DNA of 64,000 nucleotides from CAYSPT01 sp964432985 (GTDB taxonomy: Bacteria > Muiribacteriota > CAYSPT01), in contig CAYSPT010000001.1 in the NCBI GenBank assembly GCA_964432985.1, positions 124,001-188,000 on the forward strand, in the 5' to 3' direction. The position numbers and the translations under genes are program-made. The notes under the pieces were generated by a model that saw nothing but the letters and a program-made list of their open reading frames with translations, did no database searches and was not told where the DNA came from. Each line of letters begins with the position of its first letter. The stretch's first letter is position 1. Positions 42,683 to 51,057 of the stretch are shown piece after piece.

Positions 42683-43668
42683 TACAACGATTGACAGATC
42701 TTGTAGGAGGACTATCCGGTCGCCGCGTCTTGGTGGTCGGCGACCTGGTCGCTGATGACTACATTTACGGCCGCACCGACCGCATTTCCAGGGAAGCTCC
42801 CGTTCTTATCTTGAAGTTTGTCTCGCAGACTCTTTTGCCTGGCGGCGCCGCCAACGCGGTGATGAACGTCCGCTCTCTGGGGGCCGCACCGGTACCCTGC
42901 GGTGTTGTGGGTGACGATGATATGGGGGTCGCTCTACGCGAGATATTCCAGCGTAACAGCATCGACTGCTCACACCTGCTCACCGTACCGTACCGTTCAA
43001 CGACGATTAAAACGCGAATTCTAGCCGGGGGAATCCACACTACCAAGCAGCAGGTTATCAGGATTGACCGCGAGACAAAAGAGCCGCTCCCGGCTGAAAT
43101 AATCCGGGAAATTATCTGTACCTTGAATCTTCTCATCAAGGATGTGGACGCAGTTATGGTATCGGATTACGGCTATGGAATGGTGGGCGAAGCGGTCAAG
43201 AAATGGTTGGCAGGGGTGGAAGATGTTCCGGTGGTTGTGGACTCGCGCTACGACCTGCTGGATTTTCACGGTATTACCCTCGCTACTCCTAATGAAGAAG
43301 AAGTCATCTGGGCGTTGGGCAGGTCTTTAGAATCCATTGATGAACTGGAAGAAGCCGGGTGGGAACTTATCGATAAACTTAACAGTCCAGCTCTTCTTAT
43401 TACCCGTGGCAGTTCCGGGATGTCTCTGTTCATGTCTGGTAAATCGGTTGAGCACATACCCATTTGCGGTTCTGACGAAATCGCCGACGTCACCGGAGCT
43501 GGAGATACTGTGGCTGCCGTAGTAGCTGCGGCGCTGGCGGCCGGCGCCGATTACAGCCTGGCTGCTCACCTGGCCAATATTGCCGGTGGTATCGTTGTTA
43601 TGAAGCGCGGACCTGGAACAGTGACTCCGGAAGAACTGCTGGATGTTTTAAGGGAGGATAAGCAGTGA
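42673..43668 (+). CDS. HldE-type heptose 7-phosphate kinase, copy 1
   Basis: This 331-residue PfkB-family kinase corresponds to the N-terminal domain of HldE. It has VLVVGDLVADDYIYGRTDRIS, LPGGAANAVMNVRSLGA, a TPNEEEVIWALG stretch and the catalytic DVTGAGDTVAAVVAAALAAG. It phosphorylates heptose 7-phosphate at C1. In many bacteria kinase and adenylyltransferase are one protein; here they are separate genes overlapping by four bases. AGGAGG lies just before the ATG. A second copy is at 48203-49198. Confidence 0.92.
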   Translation: MHMIQRLTDLVGGLSGRRVLVVGDLVADDYIYGRTDRISREAPVLILKFVSQTLLPGGAANAVMNVRSLGAAPVPCGVVGDDDMGVALREIFQRNSIDCSHLLTVPYRSTTIKTRILAGGIHTTKQQVIRIDRETKEPLPAEIIREIICTLNLLIKDVDAVMVSDYGYGMVGEAVKKWLAGVEDVPVVVDSRYDLLDFHGITLATPNEEEVIWALGRSLESIDELEEAGWELIDKLNSPALLITRGSSGMSLFMSGKSVEHIPICGSDEIADVTGAGDTVAAVVAAALAAGADYSLAAHLANIAGGIVVMKRGPGTVTPEELLDVLREDKQ

Positions 43669-44165
43669 TGGTACAGACGGGCCGGTTGATATCGGAGGAG
43701 GAGCTCCTGGAGCAGGTTCGCCGTTGCCGGCAGCGCGGGGAAACAGTCGTTATCGCCAACGGGTGCTTCGACCTTCTTCATGTCGGGCATGTCCGGTACT
43801 TGAAGGAAGCTGCCACCCTGGGGGATTTTATGGTCGTGGCAATCAATAGTGATGAGTCAGTGCAGGCGTTGAAGGGACTGGGCCGCCCGATATTTGGTGA
43901 GAAGGCCCGGGCGGCGGTGGTGGGCGCATTACCGGGAGTGTCGGCCGTCGTGACTTTCAGTGATACTACGCTGGACAGGCTTATATCGTTAGTGAGACCG
44001 GATATCCAGGCGAAGGGTACTGATTATACTGAAGAGTCGGTTCCCGAGCGGAAAACCGTCCTGTCCTGCGGCGGCCGGATTTGTATCTGTGGTGATCCAA
44101 AGGATCATTCCACCCGTTTTGTTATCCAGGATGTTGTTCGCAGATCGGAGGAAGACACGGAATGA
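43665..44165 (+). CDS. HldE-type heptose 1-phosphate adenylyltransferase, copy 1
   Basis: This 166-residue nucleotidyltransferase matches the C-terminal domain of HldE. It has VVIANGCFDLLHVGHVRYL (HxGH site), VAINSDESVQALKG, RPDIQAKGTDYTEESVPER and GDPKDHST. It makes ADP-heptose from heptose 1-phosphate and ATP. It overlaps the kinase stop by four bases and the following RmlD-like gene by four, which indicates tight operon coupling. A second adenylyltransferase domain is fused to KdsB at 49795-51030. Confidence 0.93.
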   Translation: MMVQTGRLISEEELLEQVRRCRQRGETVVIANGCFDLLHVGHVRYLKEAATLGDFMVVAINSDESVQALKGLGRPIFGEKARAAVVGALPGVSAVVTFSDTTLDRLISLVRPDIQAKGTDYTEESVPERKTVLSCGGRICICGDPKDHSTRFVIQDVVRRSEEDTE

Positions 44166-45043
44166 GCACGGTGGTGATTACCGGAGGAACCGGGCTGCTC
44201 GGCTTTTACCTCGCTGAACAGATGGTGCGTGATCATTGTGTCATTTGCATTTCCCCGGATGATCCGGAAGATCTGCCCAAAGGAGTTTACCACCAGCTCT
44301 GTGATGTCACCAGGTTTGATGATCTCGACCGCTTTCTGCGTGAGATCAAACCTTCTATTGTGTTTAACACCGCTGATTTTAATGATCTCGATCTTGCCGA
44401 GGAGCGTCCAGGCAAAGCGTTTGACCTGAATGTGAAAAGCGTTTTCTTTCTGGCGCGCCTGGCTGCGTACCTCAGATTCAAACTGGTGCATTTTTCCTCT
44501 GATTTCGTCTTCGACGGCCGATCCGGGCCATATGAGGAACGTGACCCGGTGGGCAGGTTGAATTTTTACGGAGAAACCAAGCAGCAGGCTGAAGAGGTCG
44601 TTCAGTACCTGGTTCAAGAATACCTGATTATCCGTACCAGTTTCCTGTACGGAGATGGTCGGACTTCTCATACTGATTTCATCAAAGAAACAATAGAAAA
44701 ACTTGAAGCAGGGAAATCCTTCAAGGTGGAAGTCGACCAGTGGATGACACCCACTTCGGCCGAAGAGGTGGCCCGGTCAGTAGTCACTCTGGTGGAAAAG
44801 GATATGGTCGGGCTCTTCCACATAGCCGGTTCCGATCTGGTCAGCAAGAACTATTTTGCTCATACCATTGCTGAGTTACTGGGGTATAACCGTCGACTTA
44901 TCACTGCAGCAACCACGCATTTTATGGGATACAAAGCAGCCCGCCCCGAGCGAGGGGGCTTGAGATCTGTTAAGCTCAAGACACTGTTGGGGCACTCCCC
45001 CGGGGGAATTCGAGAAGGACTCCAGAAGTATGCGCAGCGTTAA
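44162..45043 (+). CDS. RmlD-like NAD(P)-dependent sugar-nucleotide reductase
   Basis: This 293-residue extended short-chain dehydrogenase has the Rossmann motif VITGGTGLLGFYLAEQ, a FSSDFVFDGRSGPYEE segment and the catalytic YGETK, as in dTDP-4-dehydrorhamnose reductase. No RmlA, RmlB or RmlC is nearby. Its place directly after the heptose adenylyltransferase suggests it acts on ADP-heptose, possibly as the epimerase (HldD role) or in making a modified heptose. That is inference; a rhamnose role is the alternative. Confidence 0.8.
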   Translation: MSTVVITGGTGLLGFYLAEQMVRDHCVICISPDDPEDLPKGVYHQLCDVTRFDDLDRFLREIKPSIVFNTADFNDLDLAEERPGKAFDLNVKSVFFLARLAAYLRFKLVHFSSDFVFDGRSGPYEERDPVGRLNFYGETKQQAEEVVQYLVQEYLIIRTSFLYGDGRTSHTDFIKETIEKLEAGKSFKVEVDQWMTPTSAEEVARSVVTLVEKDMVGLFHIAGSDLVSKNYFAHTIAELLGYNRRLITAATTHFMGYKAARPERGGLRSVKLKTLLGHSPGGIREGLQKYAQR

Positions 45044-46055
45044 ACGGGTATTACTGGTAAGACTTTCATCCATTGGTGATGTTATCCATGGGCTGCCTCT
45101 TCTCAGGGCGTTAAAAGACGCTGTGGATGATGTGAGCGTTGATTGGATTATTGAACGTCCTTCAGCATACTTGCTGCAGAACGATCCGGACCTGGACCGG
45201 CTCTGGGTGGTTGACAGGAAAATGTGGTCGGTTAAGGATTATATCAGGCTGTTTTCCGAACTCAAAGCCCGTTCATATGATGTGGCTATTGACGTTCAAG
45301 GCTTGCTCAAGAGTGCACTGGTGGCCAGGTACTCCGGGGCTGACACGATCGTAGGATTCAATCGGGACAATGCCCGGGAAGGCAGTCACTTATTCTACGA
45401 TGTCCAGGTGAACGTTTCTCGCCAGGCGCACGTAATCCAAAAGAATCTGATGCTTCTTGAACACGGGCTTGGAATCGACCTGCCGGAATTTCGCTGGGGA
45501 ATTGCTCGGGAACCCGAAGGGGAGTCATCGATTACAGTGTGGTTGGACACGGTTGTTCCCAAGAGGGACAGACCACTTGTTGTGCTTAACCCGGGTGGCA
45601 CCAGAACAAACAAGATATGGGAGGGTGGCCGGTTTGCCCGCCTGGCCCGGATGCTTGGCCAGGCAGGCAGACAGGTGGTGGTGGTCTGGGGGCCTGGAGA
45701 GGAGACCCAGGCCCGGCAAATTGTGGAAGTGGCTGGACATCCCTCCGTGCTCTGTGCTCCTTCTACCAGCCTCCTGGAACTGACGGTGGTAATCAGGTGT
45801 GCCGGTGTGCTGGTGACGGGAGACAGTGCTCCACTGCACATTGCTTCAGCGGTGGGCACTCCTGTGGTGGCACTTTTCGGGCCGACAAACCCATCCAGAA
45901 ACGGGCCTTTTAATATACGCGCCCGGGTAGTAAGAGGACAATGCCGGAAATCACCCTGTATGCGGCGCCGGTGCTCTGGAGCTGGTGAGCCGTGCATGAA
46001 GCGTATCACTGCCGGTACGGTCTTCGGGCAAGTGGAGGCACTGCTAGTACCCTAA
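45030..46055 (+). CDS. Glycosyltransferase family 9 (heptosyltransferase I-like) 2
   Basis: This 341-residue GT9 protein has VLLVRLSSIGDVIHGLPLLR, YDVAIDVQGLLKSALVARYSG, LVVLNPGGTRTNKIW and VTGDSAPLHIASAVGTPVVA followed by LFGPTNP. The start and the DVQGLLKS stretch resemble WaaC, which adds the first heptose to KDO. It overlaps the RmlD-like gene by 14 bases. The C-terminal Cys-rich part (CRKSPCMRRRC) is common in this family. Confidence 0.92.
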   Translation: MRSVKRVLLVRLSSIGDVIHGLPLLRALKDAVDDVSVDWIIERPSAYLLQNDPDLDRLWVVDRKMWSVKDYIRLFSELKARSYDVAIDVQGLLKSALVARYSGADTIVGFNRDNAREGSHLFYDVQVNVSRQAHVIQKNLMLLEHGLGIDLPEFRWGIAREPEGESSITVWLDTVVPKRDRPLVVLNPGGTRTNKIWEGGRFARLARMLGQAGRQVVVVWGPGEETQARQIVEVAGHPSVLCAPSTSLLELTVVIRCAGVLVTGDSAPLHIASAVGTPVVALFGPTNPSRNGPFNIRARVVRGQCRKSPCMRRRCSGAGEPCMKRITAGTVFGQVEALLVP

Positions 46056-46078
46056 ATAAAACGGAAGTTTATTGTGTG

Positions 46079-47191
46079 ATGAAAACAATATTTGGGCAGC
46101 AGCTTGACGATGTGCACAAAATTCTTATCGTGCGTCTCCGTTCGATAGGAGACATGATTCTGATCGGTCCGGCGGTGGCGGCGCTTAGAAAAGCGTATCC
46201 CGGGGCGGAAATTACAGTGTTATCCGAACCGCTTTGCCTTCCGGTAGTTGAACGAAATCCTCTCTACGACCGGGTGATTATATTTAATATACAGGGTTTA
46301 AAACAATGCCCAAAGAAACAGGTGGCTGCAGAATATTTTAAATTCAGCCGGTTTTTGCACAAAAAACGCTTTGATCTGGCAGTTGATTTTCACGGAGGCC
46401 CCCGGGCAGCCGGTATCACCCTGCTGTGTGGGAGCCGGCATCGTCTCGGATATGACCTGCGCGGAAGAAGGTGGGCGTACACTATCAGGAATGAAGTACC
46501 GATCGGGGATCCCATGTATCTGACACATCTCAAACTGATACGGGCAATCGGTGTGCTTGACCAGGTACCGGTGGATGACAACCTGCTTTTTCCGTTGCTA
46601 TCTGCAGAACGGCAATGGGCTGAAGAGTACATTCGTGAAAAGGTACATGGTCTGAAGTCCGAGCTCAGTATGAAGATAGTGGTATTCCATATTGGTGGTA
46701 GGTTTGATTTCAAGTGCTGGCCGAGAGAGTGCTTTATCGAACTGGGTCAAAAACTCGTACGGGATGAAAACGTTACTATACTTCTGGTGGGCGGTCCGGA
46801 TGACTATCTCAAATCCAGCCAGGTGGCCCTGGAGGTGGGGCCAAGTGCTCACTCATTGGCTGGGACGATTTCACTTGGGAGAACGGGAGCTATTCTCGAA
46901 AAAGCGGATCTCATGGTGTGCAACGATTCCGGTCCCATGCATATCGCCGAAGCTCTCGGGACTCCTATCGTATGTTTATTTGGTCCCACTGATCCGGGAA
47001 TCTGGGCGCCTGTCGGGCAGCACAATCAAGTGATATGTTATGCCGACAAAGATCATGTTCCTGCAAATGATCCGACATTTACGGAGGATAAGGGTCAAGG
47101 GATTTCGCGCATTCCCGTAGAGCACGTGTACGGTGCATGCCGGGATATTCTGCGCAGCATCATCCCGGGGAAACAACATCTAGACAGGTAA
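46079..47191 (+). CDS. Glycosyltransferase family 9 (heptosyltransferase-like) 3
   Basis: This 370-residue protein has ILIVRLRSIGDMILIGPAVA, FDLAVDFHGGPRAAGITLL, VVFHIGGRFDFKCWP, and CNDSGPMHIAEALGTPIVCL followed by FGPTDP. It belongs to GT9 and is distinct from the two other copies. The ATG at 46079 is preferred: an upstream in-frame ATG at 45992 would overlap the preceding gene by 64 bases. It likely adds a later heptose. Confidence 0.9.
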   Translation: MKTIFGQQLDDVHKILIVRLRSIGDMILIGPAVAALRKAYPGAEITVLSEPLCLPVVERNPLYDRVIIFNIQGLKQCPKKQVAAEYFKFSRFLHKKRFDLAVDFHGGPRAAGITLLCGSRHRLGYDLRGRRWAYTIRNEVPIGDPMYLTHLKLIRAIGVLDQVPVDDNLLFPLLSAERQWAEEYIREKVHGLKSELSMKIVVFHIGGRFDFKCWPRECFIELGQKLVRDENVTILLVGGPDDYLKSSQVALEVGPSAHSLAGTISLGRTGAILEKADLMVCNDSGPMHIAEALGTPIVCLFGPTDPGIWAPVGQHNQVICYADKDHVPANDPTFTEDKGQGISRIPVEHVYGACRDILRSIIPGKQHLDR

Positions 47192-47223
47192 ACAGAATGC
47201 TGCGAGAGAGATGGTGAGATTTA

Positions 47224-48180
47224 ATGCCTGACAAAAATGTAAAGCCGGTTGACCTCACGGCGCTCAAACGAGTGCCACTGGCCTCGAGAGACCACAAGGT
47301 CACCCTCGATCATTGTTGTGGAAACCCGGTTACTGGCGGGAAACTTCAGGAGTTTATCGATCATTTGCCCAGGGTGCTGGCAGCCGAATCATTCCTGACT
47401 ATAGTAGAAAAGCTGGTGTGCGCCAGCCAGGGGAATAAAAGTGTCATGATGGCCATGGGCGCTCATGTGATCAAATGCGGACTCTCACCGCTGCTGATCG
47501 AATTGATGCGGCGGGATATGCTTTCTCTTATCGCCATGAATGGGGCCGGAGCAATCCACGACCTGGAGTTTGCACTGATAGGAAGCACATCGGAAGATGT
47601 GCGGCATACTGTCAGGGACGGGACCTTTGGAATGGCGGAAGAGACCGGCTTGATGTTCAGCCGGGCAGTAGCGTACGGAGTTAAAAACAAACTGGGTCTT
47701 GGTGAAGCTCTGGGCCGGACAATAATCGATGAAAATGCTCCTCATCGTGATCACAGCGTTTGCGCTGCGGCGGTTGCCACCGGAACTCCACTTACAGTAC
47801 ACTGTGCCATCGGTACCGACACGGTCCATACCTTTGGTGAGTTGGACGCAGCTGGTCTGGGAGCGTTGAGCCATGTGGATTTCCGTTCTTTTTGCTCGGC
47901 AGTGGGAGGCATGGGGGCGGGGTCGGTTTATCTGAACATAGGCTCGGCGGTAATCCTTCCGGAGGTATTTCTCAAAGCTGTGGCCGTAGCCAGAAACCTG
48001 GGTAAGCCGGTTGAAGGAATAACCAGAGTCAATATGGACATGATACAGCATTACCGGCCCTGTGAGAACGTGCTTCGGCGGATAGATCCTGAAGATGAGG
48101 GCGGCGGATACGCTCTGACCGGGCATCACGAAATTATGCTTCCCCTGCTGGTGTGGAGCTGGCTGAATGGGTTATCGTGA
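47224..48180 (+). CDS. Conserved deoxyhypusine-synthase-like protein of unknown function
   Basis: This 318-residue protein resembles a conserved bacterial group related to the deoxyhypusine synthase fold. It contains MMAMGAHVIKCGLSPLLIEL, LIAMNGAGAIHDLEFALIG, TSEDV, a TVHCAIGTDTVHTF stretch, SVYLNIGSAVILPEVFLKA and a late GHHEIMLPLL. From memory, such proteins occur in heptose gene clusters of other Gram-negatives, but no activity is known to me. Gly-rich turns and conserved His/Asp suggest NAD-type cofactor binding. It sits between GT9 and the second heptose kinase on the same strand, so a role in core heptose metabolism is plausible. Confidence 0.6.
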   Translation: MPDKNVKPVDLTALKRVPLASRDHKVTLDHCCGNPVTGGKLQEFIDHLPRVLAAESFLTIVEKLVCASQGNKSVMMAMGAHVIKCGLSPLLIELMRRDMLSLIAMNGAGAIHDLEFALIGSTSEDVRHTVRDGTFGMAEETGLMFSRAVAYGVKNKLGLGEALGRTIIDENAPHRDHSVCAAAVATGTPLTVHCAIGTDTVHTFGELDAAGLGALSHVDFRSFCSAVGGMGAGSVYLNIGSAVILPEVFLKAVAVARNLGKPVEGITRVNMDMIQHYRPCENVLRRIDPEDEGGGYALTGHHEIMLPLLVWSWLNGLS

Positions 48181-48202
48181 CAGGTGAATGAGGTAGATCA
48201 AC

Positions 48203-49198
48203 ATGCACGCTGATCAGAGTACAAGGCTGAAGCGGCTTCTTAAGCAGTTTTCCGGTTGCCGTATCCTGGTGGTCGGAGATGTCATGGTGGATGAATACAT
48301 CTGGGGGCGAGTGTCCCGTGTTTCCCCAGAGGCTCCGGTACCGGTCGTTCTCCGCCAGGGAAGCTCTCTGGAGCCCGGCGGTGCTGCCAACGTCGTAAGA
48401 ACACTTCTTTCCCTTGGAGCAGACGTTTCTCTGGCTGGCTGTACAGGGAGGGACCCCGACGGTGAGTGGCTTCGCGAACGGCTTCAGAGCGAAGGTGTAG
48501 ATATACAGGGGCTGTTGGTAAGCGATGAAAAGCCAACCACGGTCAAAACGAGAATTATCGCGCATAAACAGCAGGTGGTCCGGGTTGACACCGAAGATAA
48601 ATACCCTCTTTCCGACGAGGAGGCATCACGGTTTGTATCGCTGGTGAACGATGCTGCGGAGTCGGCGGATGCCGTAATACTCTCAGACTATGCAAAGGGA
48701 GTGTTGAACAAGGCGACTTTACCGGCGATTATTGAATCATGCCTCTCGAAAGAACTGATCGTTGCGGTTGATCCTACTGTCAAGCACACCGACCTGTACT
48801 CCCGTGCAACCGTCCTCACCCCCAATCACCACGAAGCGGCCATCATGGCCGGACGCGAAATGGAAACCGAAGACGATGTGGAAGAGGTCGGCTCGGTGTT
48901 GATGGAACGACTTGGCTGTCAGTATCTTGTCATGACTAGGGGGGAAGACGGTATGACCGTTTTTACGGCGGCCGACGGATCCATAGCTCATATTCCTGCT
49001 GTTGCGCGTGAAGTCTATGATGTGACCGGTGCCGGTGACACGGTTATTGGTTCCCTGACTCTGGCCCTGGCTGCCGGAGGAGGAATCGTCGACTCTGTCC
49101 TTCTTTCCAACTACGCCGCCGGGATCGTGGTGTGCAAATTCGGTACGGCAACCGTATCATCCGGAGAACTGGCGGATGTCCTGGAAAATAACGGTTGA
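48203..49198 (+). CDS. HldE-type heptose 7-phosphate kinase, copy 2
   Basis: This 331-residue PfkB-family protein is as complete as copy 1. It has ILVVGDVMVDEYIWGRVSRV, LEPGGAANVVRTLLSLGA, VLTPNHHEAAIMAGREM and DVTGAGDTVIGSLTLALAAG. It shares domain layout with 42673-43668 but is clearly diverged, so it is not a recent duplicate. gmhA follows after 28 bases and the fused adenylyltransferase-KdsB after that, forming a second heptose-activation set. Confidence 0.92.
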   Translation: MHADQSTRLKRLLKQFSGCRILVVGDVMVDEYIWGRVSRVSPEAPVPVVLRQGSSLEPGGAANVVRTLLSLGADVSLAGCTGRDPDGEWLRERLQSEGVDIQGLLVSDEKPTTVKTRIIAHKQQVVRVDTEDKYPLSDEEASRFVSLVNDAAESADAVILSDYAKGVLNKATLPAIIESCLSKELIVAVDPTVKHTDLYSRATVLTPNHHEAAIMAGREMETEDDVEEVGSVLMERLGCQYLVMTRGEDGMTVFTAADGSIAHIPAVAREVYDVTGAGDTVIGSLTLALAAGGGIVDSVLLSNYAAGIVVCKFGTATVSSGELADVLENNG

Positions 49199-49226
49199 AA
49201 GGAAGCCTTGGGGAGGAGCGAATGGA

Positions 49227-49802
49227 ATGAAGAACCTGATAAGCACCAGCCTGGAAAAAAGCGTCGTCGTGATACGAAAACTGTCCGAGACGATGGTTCC
49301 AGTTATTAGCGAAGCCGCCCATATGATTACAGACTGTCTGAAGTCGGGTGGATCCGTTTATACCTTCGGCAACGGTGGCAGTGCCGCCGATGCACAGCAT
49401 TTAGCCTGTGAACTCCAGGGCAGATTCCTGCTCAATCGCTCCAGTCTTCCGGTTATGAGTCTCACCACCAATTCCTCCTCGTTGACTGCCATCGGCAATG
49501 ACTTCGGATTTGACCAGGTGTTCGCCCGCCAGCTTGAAGGCTGCGGCAAATCAGGAGATGTAGCTGTGGCGATTTCAACCAGTGGTAATTCCCCCAATGT
49601 CCTGCAGGCCGTGGAAGTTGCCAGTCGGCTGGGGATGCACACGATTGGATTTACGGGTCGTGACGGTGGACAACTGCTCCCGGAAGTTGACCTGTGCCTG
49701 TGTGTTCCTGCCGACGTGGTGTACCGGATTCAAGAAGGTCACACCGCCATAGGACACGTACTGTGCCTGGCGGTGGAGGAAGCGCTTTTTGGTAATGAAT
49801 GA
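49227..49802 (+). CDS. gmhA: Sedoheptulose 7-phosphate isomerase
   Basis: This 191-residue SIS-domain protein has VYTFGNGGSAADAQHLACEL, GRFLLNRSSLPVMSLTTNSS, VAVAISTSGNSPNVLQAVE, and a C-terminal EGHTAIGHVLCLAVE that carries the conserved His. It converts sedoheptulose 7-phosphate to D-glycero-D-manno-heptose 7-phosphate, the first step of heptose synthesis. GGGAGGAG lies just before the ATG at 49227. It is the only GmhA here and must feed both kinases. Confidence 0.95.
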   Translation: MKNLISTSLEKSVVVIRKLSETMVPVISEAAHMITDCLKSGGSVYTFGNGGSAADAQHLACELQGRFLLNRSSLPVMSLTTNSSSLTAIGNDFGFDQVFARQLEGCGKSGDVAVAISTSGNSPNVLQAVEVASRLGMHTIGFTGRDGGQLLPEVDLCLCVPADVVYRIQEGHTAIGHVLCLAVEEALFGNE

Positions 49803-51030
49803 TCATATAGTAACAGCAGAGCAGGGAGCACGGCTGGTCCGTGAATTCAAATCCACGGGCCGGCGCGTAGTATTTACCAACGGGTGCTTTGATATTCTTC
49901 ACCCGGGCCATCTCAAAACACTTGCTTCGGCCAGCGATGAAGGGGACATTCTTTTTGTTGGTTTGAACAGTGACTCGTCAGTCCGCCGCCTTAAGGGAGA
50001 CAACCGGCCAGTGATGTCGGAACGCGACCGGGCGGCCATGTTGTGCGCTCTGCAATATGTGGATTATGTCATCATTTTTGAAGAAGATACTCCCGGCGAT
50101 TTGATAGAGGCTCTGCGGCCTGATGTGCTGGTAAAAGGGGGCGACTGGGGACATGATGAGATTGTCGGCCGAGAAACGGTTGAACGCGGTGGCGGGAAAG
50201 TTGTACGGGTAAAACCTCTGTCCGGTCTTTCAACAACGGAAATTCTGAAAAAGGCCGCTGCTTTCAATACTTCAGAGTATTCTCTACCGGCAGGATCTCC
50301 CTTGGTGGTTGGAGTTATACCTGCCAGGTATGCCTCTACCAGGTTTCCCGGAAAACCGCTGGCCTTGATCCAGGGAGTTCCAATGGTCGAACATGTCCGC
50401 CGCCGGGCTGAATCGGCTGAAACTGTTGACAGGGTAATCGTTGCCACCGATGATGAACGAATCGCCGATGTGGTACGCGCTTCGGGAGGAGAAGCGTTCA
50501 TGACCGATCCGCGTGCAACGTGCGGCACTGACCGGGTGATTGAGATTGCCGCGAAGGTGCCGGGGGATTATTTTGTCAATATCCAGGGAGACGAACCATT
50601 ACTGCCTCCGGCGGCGGTGGATTCCGCAGTGAAGGAGGCATGTAGTGCAGCTGGTACGATGGTGGTCACTCTGGCGGTCAAAACGGATGACCACCAGGCA
50701 CTTGGAAGCGTTGATGTCGTCAAGGTAACAGCGGGAATAAACGGGCAGGCCCTCTACTTCTCCCGTTGTGGTATTCCTTACCGCTGGGACAGTGAGAATA
50801 CGGAATTTCTCAAGCATATAGGGCTGTATGTATTTCCCCGCACGATAGTGGAGTCAATTCCGGCTCTTCCCTCTTCCCGCCTTGAAACGCTGGAACGGCT
50901 CGAACAACTGAGATGGCTCGAAGCCGGAATTCCCATAAAAGTAGTAACGGTAAACTGGAATACGGTCGCGGTTGACAGACCGGAGGATATCGAAAAGGTC
51001 GAGCGTGAATTGAGAATGAAACCGTTTTAA
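49795..51030 (+). CDS. Fusion: heptose 1-phosphate adenylyltransferase (HldE C-domain) - CMP-KDO synthetase (KdsB)
   Basis: This protein of about 411 residues has two full domains. Residues about 1-160 are HldE-C: VVFTNGCFDILHPGHLKTL (HxGH), VGLNSDSSVRRLKGDNRP and VLVKGGDWGHDEIVG. Residues about 165-411 are KdsB: VGVIPARYASTRFPGKPLAL, VIVATDDERIADVV, CGTDRVIEIA, VNIQGDEPLLP, and LETLERLEQLRWLE. It would activate both inner-core sugars, heptose (with ATP) and KDO (with CTP). The ATG at 49795 overlaps the gmhA stop; an in-frame TTG two codons earlier has better spacing to GGAGG and may be used. I do not know this fusion as a common one. Confidence 0.93.
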   Translation: MNDHIVTAEQGARLVREFKSTGRRVVFTNGCFDILHPGHLKTLASASDEGDILFVGLNSDSSVRRLKGDNRPVMSERDRAAMLCALQYVDYVIIFEEDTPGDLIEALRPDVLVKGGDWGHDEIVGRETVERGGGKVVRVKPLSGLSTTEILKKAAAFNTSEYSLPAGSPLVVGVIPARYASTRFPGKPLALIQGVPMVEHVRRRAESAETVDRVIVATDDERIADVVRASGGEAFMTDPRATCGTDRVIEIAAKVPGDYFVNIQGDEPLLPPAAVDSAVKEACSAAGTMVVTLAVKTDDHQALGSVDVVKVTAGINGQALYFSRCGIPYRWDSENTEFLKHIGLYVFPRTIVESIPALPSSRLETLERLEQLRWLEAGIPIKVVTVNWNTVAVDRPEDIEKVERELRMKPF

Positions 51031-51057
51031 TAAAGAAAATGCCAGGAGAAGAGTAAT

